Shown here one piece after another: positions 26,220 to 34,978 of a DNA stretch of 64,000 bases. The translations under genes were made by a program, and so were the position numbers. The stretch lies in contig JAAXTM010000002.1 in assembly GCA_013336525.1 (NCBI GenBank), forward strand, positions 248,001 to 312,000. Reading direction: 5' to 3'. Under the pieces are notes generated by a model. That model worked only from the letters and a program-made list of their open reading frames with translations, had not been told where the DNA came from and did no database searches. Source of the stretch: Geobacteraceae bacterium. Lineage in GTDB: Bacteria; Desulfobacterota; Desulfuromonadia; Geobacterales; Pseudopelobacteraceae. The number at the start of each line of letters is the position of its first letter. The stretch's first letter is position 1.

Positions 26220-27302
26220 ATGAAACGAAGTAATCAGATCGGCTGGGCTCAGGTACGGGGAGGAGTTTTCATCTTTCTGGCGCTGCTCATTTTTGCCGGC
26301 GGTGTCCTGCTGATGGGGCAGAAAACTAAAATGTTTATCACAAAAGGGGCCATGAGGGTCGTTATGAGTGACGTTGTAGGCCTTAAGATCGGCGCTCCGG
26401 TATGGCTGGCCGGGGTTGACGTCGGCATTGTAACCGACATCCTGTTTGCAGACCCGAAGAACAGTAATGAGGTCAGCATTGATATCGAAGTCGACACCGA
26501 AGCGATGAAGAAGATAGGTACCGATTCGAAAATCTCCATCAAAACCCGCGGACTAATGGGTGAAAAATATGTCGATATACTCCCTTCAAGGCACTACTCT
26601 GAAAGGCCTCCTGCATTATTACAGGGGACATCGGCAGCCAAACTTGATGATGTCATCCAGAAGGCCGGTGACGCTTTCGACAAGGTTAACGGGATCATAG
26701 ACAATATCGACAAGGGCAAGGGAACCTTGGGAAAGTTAAACAAGGACGAGACTCTCTACAGAAATATTGCGCGATTGACTGTTGAAATGAAGGATCTGGT
26801 TGTCACCATAAACCGCGGTGAAGGAACTCTTGGTAAACTAAATCGAGATCCGGAACCTTACAACAAGTTGGTCAGTCTTCTTGACCGTGCCGACCGGACA
26901 CTTCAGGATATCCAGACATCTGATGGGACTCTGAACAGGCTGATCTATGACAAGGCGCTCTACACAAAACTAACAGCTCTGGCTGACAAAAGTATTCAGG
27001 CGGCAGATGATGTCCGCGATCTGAATAAGAAAATTACATCGAAAGAGGGCACGATAGGCCTGCTGCTCAATGATAGGGAATTTTATGACAAGGGCATTTC
27101 TCTTCTCACCAGTGCAGAGTCATCAGTTAAAGCGATTGAAGAGGTTACCGCAAAAGTAAAGAGTGGCGATGGAACAGCAGGGAACTTGGTGAATGACAAG
27201 CTACTTTATAACAAAATGAACAAGATGGTCGATGATCTGGATGCGCTGGTAAAAGACTTTAAAGAAAATCCAAAGAAATATATCAAGTTTTCAGTATTTT
27301 AA
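26220..27302 (+). CDS. mlaD: MlaD/MCE-family protein with a repeated helical tail
   Basis: A 360-residue protein with one N-terminal membrane anchor (~13-33) and one MCE domain (~42-120: VVMSDVVGLKIGAPVWLAGVDVGIVTDI). E. coli MlaD ends soon after its MCE domain; here a long helical tail carries five copies of GT-x-G/N-x-L-x-x-D-x-x-x-Y, at residues ~168, 202, 236, 277 and 318. Spacings are about 34, 34, 41 and 41 residues. The tail may form a periplasmic tube or needle that bridges to the outer membrane. It follows mlaF by 43 bases. Confidence 0.88.
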   Translation: MKRSNQIGWAQVRGGVFIFLALLIFAGGVLLMGQKTKMFITKGAMRVVMSDVVGLKIGAPVWLAGVDVGIVTDILFADPKNSNEVSIDIEVDTEAMKKIGTDSKISIKTRGLMGEKYVDILPSRHYSERPPALLQGTSAAKLDDVIQKAGDAFDKVNGIIDNIDKGKGTLGKLNKDETLYRNIARLTVEMKDLVVTINRGEGTLGKLNRDPEPYNKLVSLLDRADRTLQDIQTSDGTLNRLIYDKALYTKLTALADKSIQAADDVRDLNKKITSKEGTIGLLLNDREFYDKGISLLTSAESSVKAIEEVTAKVKSGDGTAGNLVNDKLLYNKMNKMVDDLDALVKDFKENPKKYIKFSVF

Positions 27303-27316
27303 AGGGAGCATTGGAT

Positions 27317-28801
27317 ATGAGGCATTTTTTAATCATAATTACTCTGTTAGCAGCATGCGTTACTCAAACACGCGCAGCAAATCTTGAAGAGAAAGTAGTC
27401 GAACACACCATGAAAAACGGTATGAAGCTTTTGATAGTGGAGCGGCATACCTCTCCGACAGTTTCGGCCTGGATACGTTTCAGGGTCGGGAGCGTAGACG
27501 AGCGCAGCGATGAGCGCGGAATTGCCCACCTGCTGGAACACATGCTTTTCAAGGGAACGACCACACTCGGGACAAAAGATTATGCTGCTGAAAAGCCTAT
27601 TCTTGATAAGATTGAGAACGTTTCTCTCACGTTAATGAACGAAAAGGCCAAACGTGATAAAGCCGACCCTGTTAAGATCGCAGGGCTTGAAAAACAGCTG
27701 GCGTCTCTGGAAACAGATGCGTCAAAATATGTCATAAAGGACGAGTTTTTTGAACTGTATTCAAAAAACGGCGGCACCGGCTACAACGCCTTTACAAGTC
27801 GAGACGGAACGACCTACCTGATCAGCCTCCCTTCCAATAAACTGGAGCTCTGGGCCGCTATCGAATCTGACCGTCTGCAAAATGCGGTTCTGCGTGAATT
27901 CTATACCGAACGCTCCGTTGTGATGGAGGAACGGCGCAGGTCATATGATGCGGACCCTGAGAGCAAATTGTGGGAAACATTTTTAGCTTCAAGCTTCCTG
28001 GCCCACTCCTACGGTCAACCGACGATCGGCTGGATGTCCGACATTGAAAATCTGACTCGAAGCAAAGCCGAACAGTTCTTTCGCAGTTACTATGCTCCCA
28101 ACAATGCGATCGTAGCGATCGTAGGGGACATTGATACAAAGACGACTATTGCCATGGTCGAGCGCTATTTTGGTGCGATCAAGCCCGGGAAAGAGCCGCC
28201 ACCGGTCACAGCTGTGGAGCCTAAACAGTCCGGAGAACGTCGTATTGAGCTGGTAGCTGAAGCCGAGCCAACTGTGATAATCGGGTTCCACAAGCCTGCC
28301 ATCAACACCAAAGACGACTATGTTTTTGACGTGATCAACATGGTTTTAGGCAGCGGCCGTACCTCACGCTTTTACAAAAAGCTGGTTATAGAAAAGCAGA
28401 TCGCCTCTGACATCGGTGCCTTTGATGCACCGGGGCATCGCTACCCGAGCCTGTTCGTAGTCAGCGCTAATCCGCGTGCACCACATTCAGTTAAAGAGGT
28501 TGAGGAGGCTATTCAGGCGGAGCTGGATCTGCTGAAAACCACTCCGGTCGCTGAGCGTGACCTGCAGCGTATCCTCAACAAAATAGAATATGAGGAGGCG
28601 CGCCGGATGGGAACTAATGGCGGTTTGGCTCGTAATCTTACCGAGTATGAAGCAACCACCGGCAGTTGGCGCTATATGACTGAACATAGAAACAAGATTG
28701 CCGAGGTCACAACGGCCGACATCATGCGGGTGGCCGCTATGTACTTCACCCGAGAGAACCGCACTGTCGGATTTATCACAAAAAAAGGGGGTGACAAATG
28801 A
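27317..28801 (+). CDS. Exported M16 zinc protease, catalytic subunit
   Basis: A 494-residue M16 peptidase with a signal peptide (RHFLIIITLLAACVTQTRA) and an intact zinc site, HLLEH in IAHLLEHMLFKGT (~74-80), with the distal Glu in EERRR. The ATG at 27317 is chosen because AAAGGGAG lies nine bases upstream; the TTG two codons earlier is less likely. It overlaps the next M16 gene by four bases. The pair probably forms a heterodimeric periplasmic protease, as known for other bacterial M16B two-gene systems. Confidence 0.9.
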   Translation: MRHFLIIITLLAACVTQTRAANLEEKVVEHTMKNGMKLLIVERHTSPTVSAWIRFRVGSVDERSDERGIAHLLEHMLFKGTTTLGTKDYAAEKPILDKIENVSLTLMNEKAKRDKADPVKIAGLEKQLASLETDASKYVIKDEFFELYSKNGGTGYNAFTSRDGTTYLISLPSNKLELWAAIESDRLQNAVLREFYTERSVVMEERRRSYDADPESKLWETFLASSFLAHSYGQPTIGWMSDIENLTRSKAEQFFRSYYAPNNAIVAIVGDIDTKTTIAMVERYFGAIKPGKEPPPVTAVEPKQSGERRIELVAEAEPTVIIGFHKPAINTKDDYVFDVINMVLGSGRTSRFYKKLVIEKQIASDIGAFDAPGHRYPSLFVVSANPRAPHSVKEVEEAIQAELDLLKTTPVAERDLQRILNKIEYEEARRMGTNGGLARNLTEYEATTGSWRYMTEHRNKIAEVTTADIMRVAAMYFTRENRTVGFITKKGGDK

Positions 28802-30228
28802 GACAGCTTTTAATTTCAATCTGCTTTCTGGTTACCTTGATTGCACCGGCTTTTGCAGAGGACCAGCAACTTGCAAATCCCAGAACCATAAAATTTCCCG
28901 AATTAAACTTTCAAATCCCCAAGGCTGAACGAGTGGTTCTTGAGTGCGGGATGCCTGTATATTTACTGCGTGACACCGAACTGCCGATAATTAACATAAC
29001 CGCCATGGTGAGGGTTGGCTCAGTATATGAACCGGCCTCAAAAACAGGATTGTCCGGCATGGCTGGGAGCGTTATGCGCAGTGGCGGTGCCGGCGGCATG
29101 GCGCCGGAAGCCATGGATGACGAACTGGAATTCATGGCTTCGTCTGTTGAAAGCGGCATCGGCATCGACATGGGAACGGTTTCACTGACGGCACTCAAAA
29201 AAAATTTCAGCAGGACGCTGCAGATATTCAGCAGTGTCCTGCTTCGTCCGGACTTCAATGAAAAGCGGGTCGAAATAGCCCGCAAACAGGCGATTGAAGG
29301 GCTGCGGCGCCAGAATGATGATCCCAAGGAAATTGCCGGACGAGAAATTAATCGAGCCATATATGCCGGCCACCCTCTAGGCCAGATTGCCACCTTTGAG
29401 TCAATAAGTGCCATAACCCGCCAGGATCTTGTTAATTTCCATGGTAGCTATTACCGTCCGGACAATATGATTCTAACGGTCTCTGGAGATTTTGATAAAG
29501 TTGTACTGCTTAAAGAGCTTAATTCGGCATTTAAAACAGCAAATAAAATCACCTCAATTGCATTACCAGATGTGCCGCAACCGCAAAAACTGCTGCATGG
29601 AGAGGTTCTATTCGGCAAAAAAGATGTCAACCAGACCGTTATCCGTTTGGGACACCTGGGGCTCAATAAGGACAATCCTGATATCTATGCAGTGCGACTT
29701 CTGGATTACATTCTTGGCGGCAGCTTCACTTCGCGCCTGACGATGGAGATTCGTACCAACCAGGGACTGGCGTACAGCGCCGGCAGTCGTTTCGACATCG
29801 GTCGTCGCTTTACTGGCAGTTTTGTTGCCGAGACTGAAACCAAGGCCGGCTCCACTGTCAAAACAATCAATCTGATGAAGAAAATTATCGCTGATATGAC
29901 GAAAGAACCGGTAACCGATGTCGAGTTCAGTGCAGCCCGTGAATACATGATCAATTCGTTCATGTTCGGCTTCACCACTCCAGCTTCGATCGTTAGCCAG
30001 CGTGCCAGACTCGAATATTACGGGTACCCGGACAGTTATCTTGACCAGTATCGAGATAATATTTCCAAAGTGACAAAAGCAGACATACTGGCTGCAGCTC
30101 GTAAATACTTGCACCCGGACGCGTTTAAAATTGTTGTTATAGGTGATGCGACAAAATTTGACCAGCCGCTTACAACACTGGGAGCTGTCCGCGAACTCGA
30201 CCTTAAACTGAATATCACGAAACACTAA
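28798..30228 (+). CDS. Exported M16 family protein, inactive partner subunit
   Basis: A 476-residue M16 protein with a signal peptide (RQLLISICFLVTLIAPAFA). The place of the zinc motif reads GLSGMAGSVMRSGG, without HxxEH, so it should be catalytically dead. The rest of both halves is kept, including the C-terminal block SFTSRLTMEIRTNQGLAYSAGSRFD. Such degenerate copies act as the non-catalytic partner of an active M16 subunit, here the gene just upstream with which it overlaps (ATGA). Confidence 0.9.
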   Translation: MRQLLISICFLVTLIAPAFAEDQQLANPRTIKFPELNFQIPKAERVVLECGMPVYLLRDTELPIINITAMVRVGSVYEPASKTGLSGMAGSVMRSGGAGGMAPEAMDDELEFMASSVESGIGIDMGTVSLTALKKNFSRTLQIFSSVLLRPDFNEKRVEIARKQAIEGLRRQNDDPKEIAGREINRAIYAGHPLGQIATFESISAITRQDLVNFHGSYYRPDNMILTVSGDFDKVVLLKELNSAFKTANKITSIALPDVPQPQKLLHGEVLFGKKDVNQTVIRLGHLGLNKDNPDIYAVRLLDYILGGSFTSRLTMEIRTNQGLAYSAGSRFDIGRRFTGSFVAETETKAGSTVKTINLMKKIIADMTKEPVTDVEFSAAREYMINSFMFGFTTPASIVSQRARLEYYGYPDSYLDQYRDNISKVTKADILAAARKYLHPDAFKIVVIGDATKFDQPLTTLGAVRELDLKLNITKH

Positions 30229-30252
30229 TCAACAAGATTGAGGAGAACAGGC

Positions 30253-30660
30253 ATGGCCTTTTTTGAATGGGATGACAGCATAGCACTGGGTATTCCGATC
30301 ATTGATGAGCAGCACAAGGCACTCTTTGACTGGGTCAACAGGCTCAATGAAGCGGTTAAAAGCGGAAAAGGTGCTGAGACGGTTGGAGAGGTGATCTGGA
30401 AGCTGATTACCTATGTGACGGAGCATTTCAGCGAAGAAGAACGGCTGATGCTATCATGCAACTTTCACGGCCTGGCAGCCCACCGTAAGGAGCATGACCA
30501 ATTTGTTTCACGTCTGCGAGAAATTCAGACTGATTTTATCGACGGGCATGAAATGGGTGTAAGTGTACTGGATTTCATGGTGGACTGGCTTGTCTGCCAT
30601 ATAAAAGGGACCGATCAGGGTTACAGCCGCTTTATCCAACAACAGGCAGAAAAGGGCTAA
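30253..30660 (+). CDS. Bacteriohemerythrin
   Basis: A 135-residue four-helix di-iron O2-binding protein. The ligand pattern is complete: WDDSIALGIPIIDEQHKALFDWVN, HFSEEERLM, HRKEHDQF and WLVCHIKGTDQGY. The ATG at 30253 has AGGAG seven bases upstream. In microaerophilic or anaerobic bacteria such proteins supply or scavenge oxygen. It ends convergently with the flavoprotein gene; the two stop codons overlap, with no terminator between them. Confidence 0.95.
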   Translation: MAFFEWDDSIALGIPIIDEQHKALFDWVNRLNEAVKSGKGAETVGEVIWKLITYVTEHFSEEERLMLSCNFHGLAAHRKEHDQFVSRLREIQTDFIDGHEMGVSVLDFMVDWLVCHIKGTDQGYSRFIQQQAEKG

Positions 30661-32234
30661 ACTTTCAATCTGGCCGCAATACTGTCGGCTATTTTGATGC
30701 CATCTACAGCAGAACTCATAATACCGCCAGCATAACCGGCGCCTTCCCCGGCCGGGTACAGCCCCTTGACGCCAATTGACTCAAAACTGCTGTCACGTAG
30801 AATTCGTACCGGTGATGAAGTACGCGACTCAATGCCGATCAGGGTTGCCTCGGATGTGACAAAACCCCTGAGCTTTCTTCCGAAATCAGCAATCCCTTCT
30901 CGCAGCGTTTCGATGATAAATGGCGGCAGCACAGAATCCAGCTCCGTCTCGTAGATGCCGGGACGGTAGGTGGTTTTTGCCGCCCCTTTTCCCGGAAGCC
31001 TCAAAAAGCCGAGTAGGTTCTGAGCAGGTGCAATATATCCACCCCCACCTGACTCAAATGCCCGCTGCTCCCACCGTCGTTGCAACCGAACCCCGGCTAG
31101 TGGACCGGGCCCGTCAAAATCTTCTTCCCGAACATTAACCACCAGGGCACTGTTCGCATATGGGGAGTTACGAAGTTGTCCGCTCATACCATTAGTGACG
31201 ACTCCACCAGACTCCGATGCTCCACCGACAACAACTCCACCTGGGCACATACAGAAGGAATAAGCGCTGCGACCACTGGATGGGTTGTTCCAGGCGACGG
31301 CATAATCAGCCGCAGGCAGATTTGGCTGTTGCCCATTGCCATACTGGATCCGGTTTATCAACTCTTGCGGATGCTCAACCCTGAGTCCCATTGCGAAGGG
31401 CTTACGAGCTAACGGCACATTCAGTCGTTCCAGCATCTCAAACGTATCACGCGCGCTATGACCGGTAGCCAGAATGATATGGTCACACGGAATTTCCTCT
31501 GCACCATTAAGAGTGACCGCTACAATGTTGCCGTTTTTTATATTCAGGTCGGTCATCCGGCAACCGAAACGCACAGTAAAGTTCTTCTCAAGGAGATGCC
31601 GCCGTATAGCGCTTATTACAGTTCTTAGACGATCGGTTCCGATGTGAGGTTTGGCAAGATAGCGGACCTCAGACTGAGCTCCGAAGGAGACTAATTGTTC
31701 CAACACCCAAGGTACCAGCTGATCTTTGGAACGGCAGGTCAGCTTGCCGTCCGAAAACGTTCCTGCCCCCCCCTCACCAAACTGAACATTTGATTCAGGG
31801 TCAAGAAGGCCGTCTTTCCAGAAACGTTGTACAGACAGCGCCCGCGACTCCACAGGTTCGCCACGCTCGATTATCGTTGCAGTCAGTCCATATTCAGCTA
31901 AACGCAGGGCTGCAAAAAGTCCCGCCGGCCCACTGCCGACGATGACTATGCGTTTTTGCGACTGAATAGGTACTGCAGCCGGAGCCGTTTTATCCTCCTG
32001 CCATTCCAGCGCCGGATCAGCCCCAACGAGTGACCTGACCTTGTCACCAGCAGTAAAAGAGAGCGTGTATACCAGCTTTATGTGTGGCTTTTTGCGCGCA
32101 TCTATCCCTTTGCGAATAATGTGGACATTTTGGAGGGAAGAAAGCGGAACAGAAAGTTTTGCAGCCAGCAATGCAGGCAGAGTTTCTTCACAATCAGAAG
32201 GGGTGAGGGAAATATTGCGGTAGATAAATGGCAT
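30657..32234 (-). CDS. FAD-dependent dehydrogenase, COG2509 type
   Basis: A ~525-residue flavoprotein. An N-terminal ~80-residue domain precedes the FAD dinucleotide-binding motif VIVGSGPAGLFAALRLAEYG (~95). GGAGTFSDGKL and the C-terminal GLYPAGEGAGYAGGIMSSAVDG are typical of the uncharacterised FAD-dependent dehydrogenases of COG2509. The start at 32234 lies four bases after the stop of the receiver gene; a longer in-frame start at 32282 would overlap that gene. Its substrate is unknown. Confidence 0.85.
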   Translation of the reverse strand: MPFIYRNISLTPSDCEETLPALLAAKLSVPLSSLQNVHIIRKGIDARKKPHIKLVYTLSFTAGDKVRSLVGADPALEWQEDKTAPAAVPIQSQKRIVIVGSGPAGLFAALRLAEYGLTATIIERGEPVESRALSVQRFWKDGLLDPESNVQFGEGGAGTFSDGKLTCRSKDQLVPWVLEQLVSFGAQSEVRYLAKPHIGTDRLRTVISAIRRHLLEKNFTVRFGCRMTDLNIKNGNIVAVTLNGAEEIPCDHIILATGHSARDTFEMLERLNVPLARKPFAMGLRVEHPQELINRIQYGNGQQPNLPAADYAVAWNNPSSGRSAYSFCMCPGGVVVGGASESGGVVTNGMSGQLRNSPYANSALVVNVREEDFDGPGPLAGVRLQRRWEQRAFESGGGGYIAPAQNLLGFLRLPGKGAAKTTYRPGIYETELDSVLPPFIIETLREGIADFGRKLRGFVTSEATLIGIESRTSSPVRILRDSSFESIGVKGLYPAGEGAGYAGGIMSSAVDGIKIADSIAARLKV

Positions 32235-32238
32235 TAAG

Positions 32239-32637
32239 TCAGGTCTGCAGTTGCTTTTCGCGCTCCAGGAGCTGCTCGACAATTATAACGATATCCACCG
32301 GACTGGTTGATTTGGGGATATGAACCTTGGCGCCCATTTCTGGAACATCGTGCTCATGTGCTTTTTCCTGAAACATTGATGTCAACAGTATGATAACGGG
32401 TGGTGTATCTCCGCCCAGCCGACTGATCTCCATGCATGTGCTTACTCCGCCCATACGCGGCATTACGAGGTCAGAAATAACCACATCGGGCACCTTCTCG
32501 ATATAGGCTTTGACACCCTCAATACCATCATTGGCATTGAATACCGTAAAACCGTTGTTGCTGAAATTATCCGTCAGAACTTTCAGAAAAAACGGATCGT
32601 CATCGATGATAAGAATTTTTTTGTTTGATTGGGTCAT
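32239..32637 (-). CDS. Single-domain response regulator
   Basis: A ~132-residue CheY-like receiver. Acidic pocket IIDDDPFF, phospho-Asp in PDVVISDLVMPRMGG, Thr/Ser in ILLTSMF and Lys in VHIPKSTSP are all present. The ATG at 32637 is preferred to a GTG four codons upstream because the protein then begins directly with the receiver; neither has a strong ribosome site. It lies 82 bases after the hybrid sensor kinase gene on the same strand and may be its partner. Confidence 0.85.
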   Translation of the reverse strand: MTQSNKKILIIDDDPFFLKVLTDNFSNNGFTVFNANDGIEGVKAYIEKVPDVVISDLVMPRMGGVSTCMEISRLGGDTPPVIILLTSMFQEKAHEHDVPEMGAKVHIPKSTSPVDIVIIVEQLLEREKQLQT

Positions 32638-32719
32638 GAAGGTACACACTGACAGGAATAGATATCAACAGCTATGGCATACTACACCACCTCAAGCAGA
32701 AAAAGAAAGGAAGAATATT

Positions 32720-33910
32720 TCAGGAGCAGACGGGGAACTCCAGGCGGAATGTAGTCCCTTCCGGTGAAGACGATTCTACCTTCATATTTCCTTCATACAT
32801 ACGGACAATTCGCTGAGCAACCGGCAGTCCCATTCCGGTGCCGCGATTTTTTGTACTGAAGAAAGGGTCAAATATGCTCGGAAGGACATCCTCGGCAATT
32901 CCTGTACCGCTGTCACTGACCCTGACAATCACACGACTATCCTCTTCAAAAATTTCAATAGCAAGCAGTCCACCCCGGTTCATTGCATCCAAGGCATTTA
33001 GAAAAAGATTCGTAAAGATCTGTCCCAATTCAGCCGGGTCTGCGGTAATGGGCTGTGGAACGCAATGATATTGTCGCTCAACCTGAATTTTCCTGCTCTC
33101 AATCTGGGGGGAAAATGCTTCTATTGCACTATCGACCACCTGATTGATCTGTACATTGGATGAGATGACGCGTGTTCGCCTGGAGGCATCCAGTAATTTT
33201 CGGATAATAGAATCTATCCGTTCAACCTCTTTCAGGACTTTTGACTGGTATTCAAGCTGATCCGGTTCAGTGGATGTCTGGCGCATTAGCTGGATAAAAA
33301 GGGCGATGGAGTTAAGCGGGTTGCGTATCTCATGAGCCATACCAGCAGAAAGATAACCCAGCGCAGCCAGCTTTTCAGATTGAACTATCTCATCCTGAGC
33401 ATCCTGAAGTGCCTCAGATTTCTCACGCACCCGTTTCTGGAGCTCGTAATTCCATTGCTCTATTTCAAAAAGGAGATGGTCCTGCTGTTTTTGAAGTTCA
33501 CGGTTATGAAGTTCAATCTCCCTTATTCTCAGCACATTTTGCAACCTTTCAACCAGATTGCGATTATTAAAAGGCTTGAGAACGTACTCAGATGCGCCGT
33601 TTTTCATAAGTTCAACGGCGATTTCCTCACTTCCCTTGCCAGTGAGCATCACGACGTACGTGTCAGGAAAACGACTCTTAATCAACTGTAATGCAGCCAG
33701 ACCATCCATCTCCGGCATAATATAATCCAGTAGAACCAATTCCGGAGAATGCCTGGATATAAGCTCAAAACCTTCGTGGGCGCTATCTGCAACATACGGC
33801 TGAAAGCCGTGCTTTGAAAGTATAAGAGAGGTCAGCTCGAGGATATTCCTGTCGTCATCAATTATAACTACAGGTTTTTTAATAACATTTGATCGGCATT
33901 CGATCAGCAT
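32720..33910 (-). CDS. Receiver-histidine kinase hybrid protein
   Basis: A 396-residue cytoplasmic protein with no membrane segment. An N-terminal receiver (~12-130; Asp in PELVLLDYIMPEMDG, Lys in YVLKPFNNRN) leads through a coiled coil (~135-175) to a HisKA dimerisation domain with phospho-His in LSAGMAHEIRNPLNSIALF (~195), and then an HATPase domain (N-box TNLFLNALDAM, G1 SDSGTGI, F-box DPFFSTKNRG, G2 GTGMGLP). The receiver-first order suggests it is a phosphorelay intermediate fed by another kinase. Confidence 0.92.
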   Translation of the reverse strand: MLIECRSNVIKKPVVIIDDDRNILELTSLILSKHGFQPYVADSAHEGFELISRHSPELVLLDYIMPEMDGLAALQLIKSRFPDTYVVMLTGKGSEEIAVELMKNGASEYVLKPFNNRNLVERLQNVLRIREIELHNRELQKQQDHLLFEIEQWNYELQKRVREKSEALQDAQDEIVQSEKLAALGYLSAGMAHEIRNPLNSIALFIQLMRQTSTEPDQLEYQSKVLKEVERIDSIIRKLLDASRRTRVISSNVQINQVVDSAIEAFSPQIESRKIQVERQYHCVPQPITADPAELGQIFTNLFLNALDAMNRGGLLAIEIFEEDSRVIVRVSDSGTGIAEDVLPSIFDPFFSTKNRGTGMGLPVAQRIVRMYEGNMKVESSSPEGTTFRLEFPVCS

Positions 33911-33949
33911 AGCGGAAAAGTTGTTTTCATAATTTCAGTTGCTTCTCCG

Positions 33950-34399
33950 CTAAACTTCCGGCAACCTGACTGTCATAACAGGGCAACTGGCTGAACGGAC
34001 TACACGTTCGGCGGTGCTGCCGAAAAGGATGCGGTCAAGCCCAGTTCTGCCATGAGTACCAAGCACGATCAGAGATGCATCGATCCGGGCGGCCGCCGCT
34101 GTTATTTCTTCACACGGAATACCGGTCAGGATAGATGTTTTATAATTTGTAAAAGTCCCTAGTTTTGAACTACAGAATGCATCCATCATCTTTACAGCGC
34201 TTTCTTCTATTTCTTTTTCAAGCTGTTCAAAAGAGATATGCGGTACATAGAAACCACGCAAATCAACCGGTTCATTGATGACATGAACAATAGTCAGCTC
34301 GGCACCGAACTGAGTTGCCAGTGTCAGGGCGTAGTCAAAAGCACATTCAGAATTTTCCGAGAAATCTATGGCGATCAGAATTTTTGTAAAAGCTTTCAT
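33950..34399 (-). CDS. Universal stress protein (UspA family)
   Basis: A 149-residue UspA-fold protein. It has the N-terminal strand ILIAIDFSENSECAFDYAL and the ATP-binding motif G-x2-G-x9-G-S/T in LGTHGRTGLDRILFGSTAERV, so it is probably of the nucleotide-binding type. It lies between a single receiver gene and the receiver-kinase gene on the same strand. The ATG is preceded by AGGAGG-like sequence. Its stress signal is unknown. Confidence 0.92.
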   Translation of the reverse strand: MKAFTKILIAIDFSENSECAFDYALTLATQFGAELTIVHVINEPVDLRGFYVPHISFEQLEKEIEESAVKMMDAFCSSKLGTFTNYKTSILTGIPCEEITAAAARIDASLIVLGTHGRTGLDRILFGSTAERVVRSASCPVMTVRLPEV

Positions 34400-34479
34400 G
34401 GTTAAACCCTCCTGGTCCTTATTAACAGAGTAAATGCGTTAACCAAATCATCTCTAACTTGCTAATTGCAACAGAACGA

Positions 34480-34872
34480 TCAAACAACTTTGAATATCTT
34501 ATTGATAACTTTTTTGAGATCATCATATCTAACAGGCTTGTTGATGTACTCAAAGGCACCCAGCGTCATTGCCTCCAGATACGACTCAACCTCGCCGTAT
34601 GCAGTGATCATAATAACGTTACTGGCAGGGTGGATACGGTTGAGCTCACGCAGAAACATAAGTCCGTTCATCTCCGGCATATTAAGATCGGTAATAATCA
34701 GCTCTACATCTTTACTTCGCAGATAATTGAGAGCCTCCTGCCCGTTCCCGGCTGATGCGACTTCGTAGCCATCATGCGTAAGAATCTTGGAAAGTGCCAT
34801 CCGGGCATTCTCCTCGTCATCCACAACCAGTATCCTTTTATTGCCATGTTCCAAGGCGGTACTCCTGCACAT
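34480..34872 (-). CDS. Single-domain response regulator
   Basis: A ~130-residue receiver of the NtrC type: acidic residues in ILVVDDEENARMALS, phospho-Asp in VELIITDLNMPEMNG, Thr in MITAYGEVE and Lys in YINKPVRYDDLKK. No output domain follows. The ATG at 34872 lacks a ribosome site; a TTG at 34854 has AGGAG seven bases upstream and may be the true start, giving 124 residues. It heads the minus-strand group of receiver, universal stress protein and receiver-kinase genes. Confidence 0.85.
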   Translation of the reverse strand: MCRSTALEHGNKRILVVDDEENARMALSKILTHDGYEVASAGNGQEALNYLRSKDVELIITDLNMPEMNGLMFLRELNRIHPASNVIMITAYGEVESYLEAMTLGAFEYINKPVRYDDLKKVINKIFKVV

Positions 34873-34978
34873 TTCTAATTACAGGAAGTCTAGCATGGGG
34901 CAACCAAGTGTCAAGACCCTGATTTGTTTTTTGTTAATCCTAAAAAGAGAAGTGATCTGGAGCAGCAGACGTCACAAA

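Noticed and set aside
32235-32282. Upstream extension of the COG2509 flavoprotein
   Set aside because: The added residues overlap the receiver gene and do not resemble the family N-terminus.
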